Made by a program: the position numbers and the translations under genes. The notes below the pieces were generated by a model. The model had not been told where the DNA came from, did not search any database, and worked only from the letters and a program-made list of their open reading frames with translations. Below are positions 15,959-24,294 of a stretch of 64,000 nucleotides of DNA, one piece after another; position 1 is the first letter of the stretch, and every line of letters begins with the position of its first letter. The DNA lies in IMG/VR virus record IMGVR_UViG_3300010391_000021, positions 1 to 64,000 of that record, one strand, 5' to 3'. Source of the stretch: a virus.

Positions 15959-16441
15959 ATGCGTGAAGTTTACAAAGGACTCTGGGTTGGGCCAGAAGAA
16001 GACGTGCCAAAAGCAAGGGAAAAAGGCATGAGTATAATACATGCCTGTAAAGAAGGACCCTACAGCCATCGTTCAGTTCTGGACTACAAGAGCCTTGGCG
16101 CTCCAAAAGGCTCGGAATACCTTGTAGCCAGACGCGGCAAGGAAGTATACATCAATCTGGTGGACTCAGACGATCCGAATTTTATACCAGATGACGCTGT
16201 AAACGCCGCGCTCGTGTTTATAAAAGAAAATCTCGATAAGAACCAATCGGTATTTATCCATTGTAATGAAGGCAAGAGCCGCGCACCGAGTTTAGCTTTT
16301 TTGTATCTGTATTCAATTGGCAAATTGCCCAGAGAGTTTCACAACGCTCTGCGAACGTTTAGGACTCTTTATCCAGACTACGATCCCGCCATTGGGATGC
16401 AACTATACTCCAAAAAGAGAATCCGCGAATTGAAAAGGTAG
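15959..16441 (+). CDS. Dual-specificity/tyrosine phosphatase-like protein
   Basis: A 160-residue protein with the cysteine phosphatase P-loop FIHCNEGKSRAP (Cys102, Arg108) and an upstream general-acid candidate in NLVDSDDPN. The size matches compact DSP-fold enzymes. It would remove phosphate from protein or a small molecule. It sits between the protease and packaging genes and carries one copy of the 14-bp dyad motif. Its substrate is unknown. Confidence 0.75.
   Translation: MREVYKGLWVGPEEDVPKAREKGMSIIHACKEGPYSHRSVLDYKSLGAPKGSEYLVARRGKEVYINLVDSDDPNFIPDDAVNAALVFIKENLDKNQSVFIHCNEGKSRAPSLAFLYLYSIGKLPREFHNALRTFRTLYPDYDPAIGMQLYSKKRIRELKR
16071..16084 (+). repeat. 14-bp dyad motif copy 2
   Basis: GTTCAGTTCTGGAC matches GTYCRG-WW-CYGRAC, within the phosphatase gene. 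Confidence 0.8.
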
Positions 16442-16444
16442 ATT

Positions 16445-17107
16445 ATGCCAGCCGACAACGTATTAGGTGACATGGTAAGTGCCGCGATAAAAGCCTGGAA
16501 GACCGGAGCCGTAAAAACGGGGTATGAAGAAGCCCCCAAAGCCGGAAGAGCCTATGGCGAAAAAATAAAAATGGCGCGAGAAGCTCTCAGACCTCTTGCT
16601 CCTGAACCAGAACCGATGACGCCTGTTATGCCCGGAGCCGGAGTGGATAAGATCAATCCAAAAGCCGCCAAATACGGGGATAGGCCCGGAGAAAAGCGCC
16701 CCGAAACTATGGGCACTTTCAAAAAAGGCGGAGAAGTTCCTAAAACGGGCGTGTACAAAATGCACAAGGGAGAGCAAGTTATGACTCCCGAGCAGAAAAA
16801 CAAAATGCGCGATATGCTCAGTTTGGCCGAATCGACTCTTGGGCACGATGCACCCCCAGAACCCCAAAAACCCCCCAAGGAAGGCAGGGCGATGCACGTC
16901 CGCAAGCTGGATGATAAAAGCTTTCATATTCGGCACGAGCATACACATCCAATGGATCACCCAGATGCGGAATATTCGGCCAAAGATTTGAAAGAACTGC
17001 ATAAACACATGGACGACCATTGGGGTGAGGCAAAAGAAACTCCTATGGAGGAATCCCAAGAATCACCCAAAGTAGCGATGGCCGAAAAAGCAGCCGGAGT
17101 AGAATAA
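16445..17107 (+). CDS. Hypothetical protein, His-rich C-terminus
   Basis: A 220-residue protein. The N-terminal part is helical, the middle contains FKKGGEVPKTGVYKMHKGEQVMTP, a segment I associate with phage head-region proteins, and the C-terminal half is rich in histidine and acidic residues. Position before the terminase suggests a packaging or head role. No enzyme motif was recognised. Confidence 0.5.
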   Translation: MPADNVLGDMVSAAIKAWKTGAVKTGYEEAPKAGRAYGEKIKMAREALRPLAPEPEPMTPVMPGAGVDKINPKAAKYGDRPGEKRPETMGTFKKGGEVPKTGVYKMHKGEQVMTPEQKNKMRDMLSLAESTLGHDAPPEPQKPPKEGRAMHVRKLDDKSFHIRHEHTHPMDHPDAEYSAKDLKELHKHMDDHWGEAKETPMEESQESPKVAMAEKAAGVE

Positions 17108-17115
17108 GGAGAATC

Positions 17116-17232
17116 GTGTTTTTAGTTTACATGGCAATTGGATTTGTATTGGGTGCCGCGTTTCCTGGCGTCATCCGCAAGATTCGCGAATACGCGCAAG
17201 CAAAGGCAGCAGACGCTAAAAAAAGACTGTAA
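17116..17232 (+). CDS. Small membrane protein
   Basis: A 38-residue protein with AAGGAG upstream of its GTG start, one membrane segment (residues 2-17) and a basic, alanine-rich tail. The stop is immediately followed by the ATG of the terminase. Function unknown. Confidence 0.5.
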   Translation: MFLVYMAIGFVLGAAFPGVIRKIREYAQAKAADAKKRL

Positions 17233-19032
17233 ATGGGACAAGAGAAACTAACAGAGCAGTTCAAAAAGGAAGTCTTAACTCCGTGGTGGGCAAAAAACGC
17301 CTACCGAGTCAAAGAAGAATATGGTTTTGATTTAGCGGAAGAAGGATTGAAATTGCGCTACAGAGCGCAAACAGACCTTTTTTGGCTCTGTAATATTCTC
17401 GGCAAAACGAAGTTACGCGGAAAAAGAAAGTGGAAAGATTACGAAATAGACACCCACCAAGAGATGGTGGATTTATTCGTATCTAAAGACCCGTCCTACC
17501 GTTCTTTCGAAGAATTTGCTGTAGCGGACAAGAAACCACATAACAGACTGTTGCTCGTTCCTCGTGGCGGATATAAAAGCACAATAGATATTGTTGATTG
17601 TGTTCAGTGGACGGTCTGCTTTCCAAATATCGCCATGCTGGTATTAACAGGCCGTCTTGATCTCGCTGTTAAATTTGTCGGCGAATATACCAAATATTTT
17701 ACTTTGCAAGAAGACCGAACTCCGAGAATAATGGACGACGGAAAAATAAGTCTTTTTCAAGTCCTATTTCCAGAACACCTGAGTACGGAAAATGAAACTA
17801 AACGGGATGAGTATACGACTCCGGCCCGAAGAGCGGATATTAAAGAGCCGACAATATGGGCCGCAAGTATTGAGCAGAGTCTTGCAGGATTTCACTTTGA
17901 CGTTCTGAAACTAGACGATGTAGTTACAGAAGAAAATTCCAAAACACAAATCAGATTGCAAGACATCAATCGTCGTGTAAGCGTTGATGAAGCCATGCTA
18001 CACCCCTACGGCTACTACGATAAAATAGGGACCTGGTACGACATCAGCGATTTATACGGCATCACGCTCAAGAATGAGGAAGTTCTAAAAGCGGATGGAA
18101 GAGAACCAGAAACGCTATCTTTAGTTCGGGCGGCTTTATGGTTGAAACCTGAAGCAATCGCAAAAAGTGTTACGGAAGATACCGCTAAAGAAGACGATTA
18201 CATGATATGGTTTCCTGAAGGTTTGACATACGATTTCTTGATGTCAAAGAAACGGTCAAATCAAGAAACTTTTGCAATCAAGTATCTCAATAATCCTTTA
18301 GCCGCACATATAGCAAAATTCTCCCGAGAATTAATGGTTTCTCGGACAGTAGATACTTTGCCCCAATCCGGTGTTGTATTCGAAGCGTGGGATTTGGGAT
18401 ACTCCGAGAAGAAATCGGCGTGCTATACGGTTGGCATCGCGGGAATGTTTACCAGCCAAGGTATTTACATTATTGACATGGAGCGGGGCCGATACGGAGA
18501 GTATGAACTGCCGGAAGTAATGGCAGCGTTTGCCGCGAAATGGAAGCCGCGCCGCGTAGCTGTAGAAGATTCGATGGGTGCTCGGTGGTTGAACACCGGG
18601 ATTCGTCAAGCGCAGGAAAAGTTTAGAACGCACATTCCTTTTGAATTTGTTCCGCTCGGCAAGGGAACTAAGACAAACTCCAAGGAAGTAAAAGCAAAAG
18701 GCGCGGCAAATCTTCTGGGAAGCGGGCGGTTGTTTTTCTGGAAAGCAATGGCGGGGTTGGGTGAAATTTACAACGAACTTGAATCCTTCCCCAAAGGGGC
18801 GTATAAAGACATCGTTTGTTCGTTGTCTTTGCTCGTAAATCACTTCTCAAATTACGCAGATATTTCAGTATACACCCCGATCAGTATCAATGACCGGATG
18901 GATAGAGTAAAACACGACATGATCTACGGTTTGGGGGCGTTTGCTCCGAAAGTTCAAGACTCTACATTAATTGCTCTGCAAGGACCGAATGAGATGGATC
19001 GCGATCCTATAACAGAGGCAGGATTATTTTGA
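17233..19032 (+). CDS. Terminase large subunit
   Basis: A 599-residue packaging motor. A Walker A-like VPRGGYKST spans residues 109-117, a Walker B-like DVLKLDDVVTEEN residues 223-235. A C-terminal RNase H-fold nuclease starts at FEAWDLGYSEKKSA (about residue 377) and continues with RVAVEDSMGARWL and a late DIVCSLS. It translocates DNA into proheads and cuts the concatemer. The gene directly follows the small membrane gene and precedes portal. No small subunit was recognised nearby. Confidence 0.85.
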   Translation: MGQEKLTEQFKKEVLTPWWAKNAYRVKEEYGFDLAEEGLKLRYRAQTDLFWLCNILGKTKLRGKRKWKDYEIDTHQEMVDLFVSKDPSYRSFEEFAVADKKPHNRLLLVPRGGYKSTIDIVDCVQWTVCFPNIAMLVLTGRLDLAVKFVGEYTKYFTLQEDRTPRIMDDGKISLFQVLFPEHLSTENETKRDEYTTPARRADIKEPTIWAASIEQSLAGFHFDVLKLDDVVTEENSKTQIRLQDINRRVSVDEAMLHPYGYYDKIGTWYDISDLYGITLKNEEVLKADGREPETLSLVRAALWLKPEAIAKSVTEDTAKEDDYMIWFPEGLTYDFLMSKKRSNQETFAIKYLNNPLAAHIAKFSRELMVSRTVDTLPQSGVVFEAWDLGYSEKKSACYTVGIAGMFTSQGIYIIDMERGRYGEYELPEVMAAFAAKWKPRRVAVEDSMGARWLNTGIRQAQEKFRTHIPFEFVPLGKGTKTNSKEVKAKGAANLLGSGRLFFWKAMAGLGEIYNELESFPKGAYKDIVCSLSLLVNHFSNYADISVYTPISINDRMDRVKHDMIYGLGAFAPKVQDSTLIALQGPNEMDRDPITEAGLF

Positions 19033-19034
19033 CT

Positions 19035-19048
19035 GTTCAGTTCTGAAC
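19035..19048 (+). repeat. 14-bp dyad motif copy 3 (intergenic)
   Basis: GTTCAGTTCTGAAC, a perfect dyad around TT, lies in the gap between the terminase stop and the ribosome binding site of the gene at 19062. Being non-coding, it shows that the motif is not a by-product of protein sequence. Confidence 0.85.
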
Positions 19049-19061
19049 AAGGAGATTCCAA

Positions 19062-19334
19062 ATGCCAGTTTCAACCGTTACACCGGCCAATATTATCAGC
19101 ACGACCCGTACTGCGGCTACAAATGCCGCAAGCAGCACAGCGACCCCGTATGATTCCGGAACAATCACAACTTGGGCGCTACCAGGAAAACCCGCGCAAA
19201 AACTCGTGGATGGAACCCAGAGTTATTCGACTCTAAAGGGTCAAGTATTTGCCGACTTCGCGAGTTCAAACATTCTCGCAACGGCGACTACTTCTCTTTC
19301 TACGCAAGAAGGCACTCCCCGCCAAAACGACTAA
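19062..19334 (+). CDS. Hypothetical Thr/Ala-rich protein
   Basis: A 90-residue protein rich in threonine, alanine and serine, typical in composition of minor virion proteins. AAGGAG lies upstream. Its position between terminase and portal suggests a head role. The stop overlaps the next ATG. Confidence 0.55.
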   Translation: MPVSTVTPANIISTTRTAATNAASSTATPYDSGTITTWALPGKPAQKLVDGTQSYSTLKGQVFADFASSNILATATTSLSTQEGTPRQND

Positions 19335-19456
19335 TGGAGCGCGATTCCAAAAGAGGCGAACGCTTGGCAGGGTGGACGCACTTCGCGTTCTCCGCTCTAT
19401 ACTTTCTGGCTCTTTTATGGCATTTGAAATCCATTAAAGAGCATTGGTCAAGATGA
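19334..19456 (+). CDS. Small membrane protein
   Basis: A 40-residue protein with one central membrane segment (FAFSALYFLALLWH). TAATG overlap with the gene before it and ATGA overlap with the gene after it support translation. Function unknown. Confidence 0.5.
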   Translation: MERDSKRGERLAGWTHFAFSALYFLALLWHLKSIKEHWSR

Positions 19457-19617
19457 AGCAAGTCTCGGCGTATACGAAGGACGAGAATGGCGAAGAAAGA
19501 TTTTTCACTCGCTTATCTTGCGGGTGCGAATTTCCCGTTCCGCCTTCGGTGCTCTTTGAAAAAGACGTTCCCTGCCCGTTACATGAAGAACAAAGGTATC
19601 TAAATGGCTCTGATTAA
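19453..19617 (+). CDS. Small Cys-containing protein
   Basis: A 54-residue protein with CGC and a later CPLH, a possible compact zinc site. It overlaps the preceding stop (ATGA) and runs 14 bases into the portal gene. Similar tiny CGC...CPLH proteins often sit among phage structural genes. Function unknown. Confidence 0.5.
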   Translation: MKQVSAYTKDENGEERFFTRLSCGCEFPVPPSVLFEKDVPCPLHEEQRYLNGSD

Positions 19618-21688
19618 TCGAGATGGCAATCCGAACAAAGTCCTCGAAGGGACCGATTTCACTAATCAAGGTGAAACCAAGACCATTGAAGATGACTTAG
19701 CTCTTGTCGTGGGGTGTGCTGAAAAATCAGAATCTTGGATTAGTTCGAAACAATGGAACCTCTTATGGCGCGATGCGGACCTGCTCTTCCAAAGTCCGCG
19801 TCCCATGTCTGTTTACGAAAATACTTATGTATTAGAACCAAACGTCACCCGTTTCACCGTCGCCAAAGTAGTAAACGCTATCGTTCCCCAACTCTACAAA
19901 GGTCTTTTCTTTGAAGACCCGCCAATGGTCTTACGCCCTCGTCCGGGGACTTCCCAAGAAATCACTGACGCCAAAACCGCTGTAATAGCTTTTCTTCTTG
20001 ACGAATGCAATTTCAAACGCGAAGTCAAGTGGGGGTTGGAGCAACTTGCCCATTTGGGAACTGGAATTTGGAAATGGGGAGTAGAGAGAGTAGAAAAAGA
20101 AACTCGTCGCCGTCTCAGCACTGAGATTTCGATTGAAGGAGTCGCGGGGCAAACAGAAAAAATAAGTCTTGACGAAGACCCCAAGATTGATATCAAGACC
20201 AAGACTGTTTGGAAGCCCTTCTTCGAATTCAGACCTCTTAGCCGCGTTCTTGTCGATCCAGGTCTAAAAGTCGGGGATATTCGCGAAGCTGGATATGTAA
20301 TCGACGTTCGTTACATGGATTTCTACCAGCTTAAAGACCTGAAAGACAACAACTCCAAAGACGGCAAAGCGATGGACGGATGGACTTGGGGCGAATATTA
20401 TTCTGATGCAAAATTAAAAGAACTTTGGAATCCGCCCGTTGAGGGTTTGGAGACTCCCGGCCCGCTCCGTACCGATGTACAGACGCAAGTTACGGGCATT
20501 GTCCACCACGGCGAAGAGGACGTATACACCAACAGCGCAGACCCTCTCGCCAAGAAATTGGAAGTTCTGGAGTATTGGGATAAGCGCCGGAAAATTCTTG
20601 TTCTAAATCGTAGAAAAGCAATCTTTATCGGCGAGAATGGGTTCAAGAAAATCTGTTTCCTGTCCGCCAATTGGTGGAACCGTCCCAAAGCCTTTTATGG
20701 CATGGGCATTGGTCTGACCGTTGGGCAAAACCAGCGTGTAGATCAGGGCACAATCAACAGTATTCTGAAGATTCTAAGTTTCGGCGTAAATCCTATTTAT
20801 TTGCGGAGCCGGGATTCAAACTCTCCAACCCAGATGATCCGGACAGGAATCGGTAAGATTCTCACAGTTGATGGTGCGGCAACTGGCGCTTTCCACCTTC
20901 TTGAGACTCCGAAAGTCCCTGCCGAAACGTGGGCGGCATTACAGAATTCAGAAGCGAATACGGAATCGACTACTGGCGCGGATCAGGCTTTGGTGCAGGG
21001 ATCGACCGCAGGCCCGCGCACGGGTATGGGGCGCTCGGCAGCCGGAGCAAACCATCTTGCGTCCGCATCCGCTACTCGTCTTGATGGGCCGTTAGACAAT
21101 TTTATCGATCAGGTCTTTGTGCCGTTCCTTTATGTTCTGGACGATTTGGTATTCAACTACCTATCCGATCAGGAAATCAAGGACATTCTAGGAGAAGAAC
21201 TTGGCAAAGAATATGTAGTAAAAATGCAGGAATACCACGATGCAAAAGTCATGTTCGAAGTCCTTGCCGGTTCGAGTCTTGCAGCGAAGCGCGTAATGGC
21301 ACAGTCTTTGACCCTGATTACTCAGATTCTACAGAATCCGGAGATTCAGACTTTCTTGGCCGAAGTACAAGGCAAATACATCGATTGGGAAGTCATCCTC
21401 GGTATGTGGCTCGAAGCTTCCGAATGGAAGGATCGTCAGGATGTTGTCAAACCGATGACTCCTGAAATGAAGGCGGCGTTGCAAGCAAAACAACAACAGC
21501 AAGCGACTTCTGCTTTACAAACTCAGATGACTCTGAACGACCAGAAAGCGCAGCAAAAGTCGCAAATGGAGGATCAAGCGGCAGATAATCGAGTAAAGCG
21601 GGACATCGTTCGTCAAGCCATGAAGTCGCAGTCCATGAGTATGGCGGTTGAAGGCGCTCCGGCTGAACGCGGATTCGGGGATATTTAA
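19604..21688 (+). CDS. Portal protein
   Basis: A 694-residue protein, identified by position after the terminase, its size and its overall character: long helical, acidic N-terminal part, a central FFEFRPLSRVLVDPG strand region, GQNQRVDQGTINSILKI, and a glutamine- and methionine-rich C-terminal helix (residues about 610-680). The length fits portals of podoviruses and P22-like phages. It forms the dodecameric ring through which DNA passes. The stop overlaps the next start. Confidence 0.75.
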   Translation: MALINRDGNPNKVLEGTDFTNQGETKTIEDDLALVVGCAEKSESWISSKQWNLLWRDADLLFQSPRPMSVYENTYVLEPNVTRFTVAKVVNAIVPQLYKGLFFEDPPMVLRPRPGTSQEITDAKTAVIAFLLDECNFKREVKWGLEQLAHLGTGIWKWGVERVEKETRRRLSTEISIEGVAGQTEKISLDEDPKIDIKTKTVWKPFFEFRPLSRVLVDPGLKVGDIREAGYVIDVRYMDFYQLKDLKDNNSKDGKAMDGWTWGEYYSDAKLKELWNPPVEGLETPGPLRTDVQTQVTGIVHHGEEDVYTNSADPLAKKLEVLEYWDKRRKILVLNRRKAIFIGENGFKKICFLSANWWNRPKAFYGMGIGLTVGQNQRVDQGTINSILKILSFGVNPIYLRSRDSNSPTQMIRTGIGKILTVDGAATGAFHLLETPKVPAETWAALQNSEANTESTTGADQALVQGSTAGPRTGMGRSAAGANHLASASATRLDGPLDNFIDQVFVPFLYVLDDLVFNYLSDQEIKDILGEELGKEYVVKMQEYHDAKVMFEVLAGSSLAAKRVMAQSLTLITQILQNPEIQTFLAEVQGKYIDWEVILGMWLEASEWKDRQDVVKPMTPEMKAALQAKQQQQATSALQTQMTLNDQKAQQKSQMEDQAADNRVKRDIVRQAMKSQSMSMAVEGAPAERGFGDI

Positions 21689-22521
21689 TGAGCGGAGAAA
21701 TGAAAGGTGTTGACGGAACCGCCAAAAGTGGGTTCGTTCAAAACTCGGAAAATAAAGGTCCCAGAACTTGCGGCAATTGTGTATGGATGGGAATGGAGAG
21801 TTGTGGCAATGAATTAGTTATTCTCGATCCCGAAGTTCCCAAAAACGAAGATGGTAGAGCGCCCGTCGATAAAGACGATTGCTGTAACGGATTCCAATCC
21901 AAAGGCAACGCAATCATCTATGCAGTTCGTCACGGAAGAACACAAAACAACAAAGACAAGAAATTCCGGGGATGGATTGAAGTTCCGATTGATTCTCAAG
22001 GAGTCAAAGAAGGAAAACTAGCCCGCAAATATTTAGAAGACAAGGGCATCAAAAGAGTGTTTTGTTCAGACATGGGGCGGGCGGTTGAAACTGCAAAACT
22101 TGTACTGCCGAGCAAGCGGGCGGAAAAAAATCCGAAACTTCGCCCTTGGGATGTTGGTATTTTCTCCGGCAAAGAAAGAGATGCCGCCCAAGAAATCTTC
22201 AATAAATTTATCGATAATCCCGAAGTTCCCATTCCAGACGGAGAATCCTTAAAAGAATTCTCTGATCGGATGAAGAAAGAAATTACCAAATACATAAAGG
22301 AAGCGCAAGAAGACGGTTCTATCCTTTTAGTATTTCATAGTTCTAATTGCATACAGATGGAAAAGATCATCGAAGGCAAAGACGAATTGGGTCGTCCCGA
22401 AGATGTTGATAGGGTATTGCCCGGTGGAATTATGTGTGTTTTAGACCAAGGCGATGCGGGGTTGAAAGTAGAAGTTATTTTTGGATCACAACCGGAAAAG
22501 CCGGGAAATTACGGGAGTTAA
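21688..22521 (+). CDS. Histidine phosphatase superfamily protein with Cys-rich N-terminus
   Basis: A 277-residue protein. Residues 73-275 form a phosphoglycerate mutase-like phosphatase: YAVRHGRTQNN (RHG motif at 81-83), CSDMGRAVETA, the PDGESLKEFSDRM segment and LLVFHSSN with the second histidine. Residues 25-70 hold four or more cysteines (C28, C31, C39, C65, C66) in a probable zinc-binding module. It sits between portal and scaffold genes, which is unusual. Substrate unknown. Confidence 0.75.
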   Translation: MSGEMKGVDGTAKSGFVQNSENKGPRTCGNCVWMGMESCGNELVILDPEVPKNEDGRAPVDKDDCCNGFQSKGNAIIYAVRHGRTQNNKDKKFRGWIEVPIDSQGVKEGKLARKYLEDKGIKRVFCSDMGRAVETAKLVLPSKRAEKNPKLRPWDVGIFSGKERDAAQEIFNKFIDNPEVPIPDGESLKEFSDRMKKEITKYIKEAQEDGSILLVFHSSNCIQMEKIIEGKDELGRPEDVDRVLPGGIMCVLDQGDAGLKVEVIFGSQPEKPGNYGS

Positions 22522-22527
22522 GAATCT

Positions 22528-22836
22528 ATGGTTGGGCCGGATTATAAAATTTCAGAAGCGGAACGAACCCACTTAGTTGGTCTCAGCACGCAGCCGGGTT
22601 TCCAAGTTCTGCTTAACATTTGCGAAGCCACTGTCGAACAATTTAAAGTAGACATGATTAATGCCGACTGTACGAATACGGCGGAAGTTTTGTCGTAGCA
22701 TAATTTGGCCAAAGCCGCTGCGATGTTTTGGGCGAGAGTAGCCAACCGAGTCAATACCGAGCAACAGATTTATCTCGGCCAAAAGCAATCTGCCGAGATT
22801 CAGCCGGATGTTACTGCTGAACTTTTTAGCAATTAA
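22528..22836 (+). CDS. Small head-region protein interrupted by an in-frame amber codon
   Basis: Reading from ATG 22528 gives 56 codons, then TAG at 22696-22698, then 45 further codons of protein-like sequence (HNLAKAAAMFWARVANRV) to TAA at 22834. The two halves join naturally if the amber is read, with glutamine the likeliest residue. TAG is used as a normal stop elsewhere in the window, so this is a nonsense mutation, a sequencing error, or regulated readthrough. It lies between the phosphatase and scaffold genes. Confidence 0.6.
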
Positions 22837-22839
22837 AGA

Positions 22840-22873
22840 CCCTAATCTATAACCATAATTGGAGATGTTATTT
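22840..22873 (+). promoter_or_regulatory. Shared leader / candidate late promoter
   Basis: CTAATCTATAACCATAATTGGAGA precedes the scaffold gene in two blocks; the block CCATAATTGGAGA recurs exactly before the gene at 30918, again after a CTATA box. GGAG also serves as ribosome binding site. Confidence 0.4.
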
Positions 22874-23743
22874 ATGCCTGAAGAAATTGTTCCAGCACCA
22901 GAAGTTGCGGTAGTTCCTGAACCGCCTAAAGAATTTCGATACGAATACCAGCCAAAGGATGAAAGCGGAAATCCGTTAGGCAATAAACAGGTCGTGATCG
23001 CGACTACGCCAGAAGAGGCGGTAGAAAAAATCGCGCAAATGCACCAAGAAGCGATCAAGTTTATTCGTAAACAGAGTCGCGACCTCCGTCTTGGAGTGGT
23101 GTTCAACGATGAAATCCCACAAGACGCCCCTCGTGTCAAGGCAGGGCAGTACGAGATTGAACCCATTCCTTTGACCGCAGAAGAAAGATTAGAAGTAACT
23201 CAGAACATCAACGATCCAGAGAATTTTGAGAAAGCTGCGCGGCTGATTGTTCGAAGTCAGATTGGTGATCCAGACGCCGTTCGCGCAGTAGTTGGAGATC
23301 AGAAACGCAGAATCGCGGCGATTGACGCCCGCGAACAAGCAGAAGCTTTCGTCCGGTCAACTCCTGATTATTTTGTATGCCCGCAGAATTTTGAAACTAT
23401 CGCCAACTGGATGATTAAAAATGATCTTGAGCCGGTTAAGGCAAACTTCAAACTTGCTTTCGAGGGTCTCAAAGAGTATTTGGTTTCGCGTCCGGTTGTG
23501 GAGCCTGTTGTTCCTGCTCCAGTTCCAACACCTGTTGCAGCGCCGGTTGCAGAAACGCCTGCTGCGGTTGCTTCTGAATCGAAACGTCCCGTATCATCGG
23601 GACTGACCCGCGAGAATTCTTCGGACAGCGGCCCCGTATCCAAAAAAGGATACACCCCCGCCGAGATCGATAAGATGTCGGCAGATGAATACAAGCAGAA
23701 GGTTTTAGTGCCGGAATTCAGAGCGAGTCGGCAGAAGGCGTAA
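22874..23743 (+). CDS. Putative scaffolding protein
   Basis: A 289-residue acidic protein just upstream of the capsid gene, the usual scaffold position. It has a proline-rich start, a long helical charged middle (residues 45-190), a proline/valine/alanine-rich linker at about 200-240 and a charged helical end. These fit a scaffold that is removed during maturation. ATG 22874 is preferred to earlier in-frame starts for spacing from GGAG. Confidence 0.6.
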   Translation: MPEEIVPAPEVAVVPEPPKEFRYEYQPKDESGNPLGNKQVVIATTPEEAVEKIAQMHQEAIKFIRKQSRDLRLGVVFNDEIPQDAPRVKAGQYEIEPIPLTAEERLEVTQNINDPENFEKAARLIVRSQIGDPDAVRAVVGDQKRRIAAIDAREQAEAFVRSTPDYFVCPQNFETIANWMIKNDLEPVKANFKLAFEGLKEYLVSRPVVEPVVPAPVPTPVAAPVAETPAAVASESKRPVSSGLTRENSSDSGPVSKKGYTPAEIDKMSADEYKQKVLVPEFRASRQKA

Positions 23744-24147
23744 TGATTCGGCGGTACGAATCTCGCGACTTCGAAGATGTTGACTTCTTGCAACGTGATT
23801 TCTATCTTCGCCCCGCAACTCAAGAAGAATTGCGGGGCAAGTTAGAAAACCCCTCGTGGGTAGCGGACGAAGATGGTGTTATTGGCTGCTTGATAACTTG
23901 TCCAGATGCGGACAAAACTCTGATCTGGAGTGTAATCGTTGCCCGCCCCTGTCGCGGGAAAGGAATCGGCTCGGCGTTATTAGAAGCGGCAGAATCGTTC
24001 TATTATGGAACTAAATTGACGCTCTATGTAGAACCAACCAATCCTGCCAAGAGTCTGTATGAGAAACGCGGATATCGAGCCGCGCAACTAATAAAAGGAT
24101 TTTACGGCAAAGGGTATGACGCCGTAGAGATGTACAAAATTTGCTAA
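23743..24147 (+). CDS. GNAT family acetyltransferase
   Basis: A 134-residue protein with the GNAT fold order. SVIVARPCRGKGIGSALLEAAESF supplies the acetyl-CoA-binding RGxGIG loop, and NPAKSLYEKRGYRA is the C-terminal motif. It overlaps the scaffold stop. A GNAT in this position may acetylate a virion protein or be a structural adaptation of the fold. Target unknown. Confidence 0.75.
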   Translation: MIRRYESRDFEDVDFLQRDFYLRPATQEELRGKLENPSWVADEDGVIGCLITCPDADKTLIWSVIVARPCRGKGIGSALLEAAESFYYGTKLTLYVEPTNPAKSLYEKRGYRAAQLIKGFYGKGYDAVEMYKIC

Positions 24148-24294
24148 GAACGCGGATTACGTTCGAGGCCCCAACGTTTGCGTGAGGGATTCACTTCGGG
24201 TTCTCAGCCCAAAGCCTCAACCTATCTGATCGGATTATCAGAGCGGACGGCGCATAAGAGCAGCTTCGGCTGAACTTAATTAAGAAGGTAAACT
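24148..24294 (+). promoter_or_regulatory. Structured leader of the capsid gene
   Basis: These 147 non-coding bases hold several potential hairpins: GAACG/CGTTC at the start, GAGGC/GCCTC around a G/C-rich inner stem, CTGAT/ATCAG at about 24224, and CAGC-TTCG-GCTG at 24261-24272, a stable UUCG tetraloop. CAACCTAT at 24218 resembles the CTAATCTAT box. AAGAAGG follows as ribosome binding site. It probably stabilises or controls capsid mRNA. I see no tRNA fold. Confidence 0.5.

Noticed and set aside
16463-17059. A 198-residue minus-strand open frame
   Set aside because: It is antisense to the His-rich protein gene, with Phe/His/Gly-rich low-complexity sequence and no neighbours on that strand.
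22696-22698. Amber codon as a sign of genome-wide TAG reassignment
   Set aside because: Many genes here end in TAG at natural positions with overlapping downstream starts, so TAG acts as a normal stop.
24148-24290. Possible tRNA or tmRNA before the capsid gene
   Set aside because: No acceptor stem, T-loop consensus or CCA end could be fitted; only local hairpins are present.
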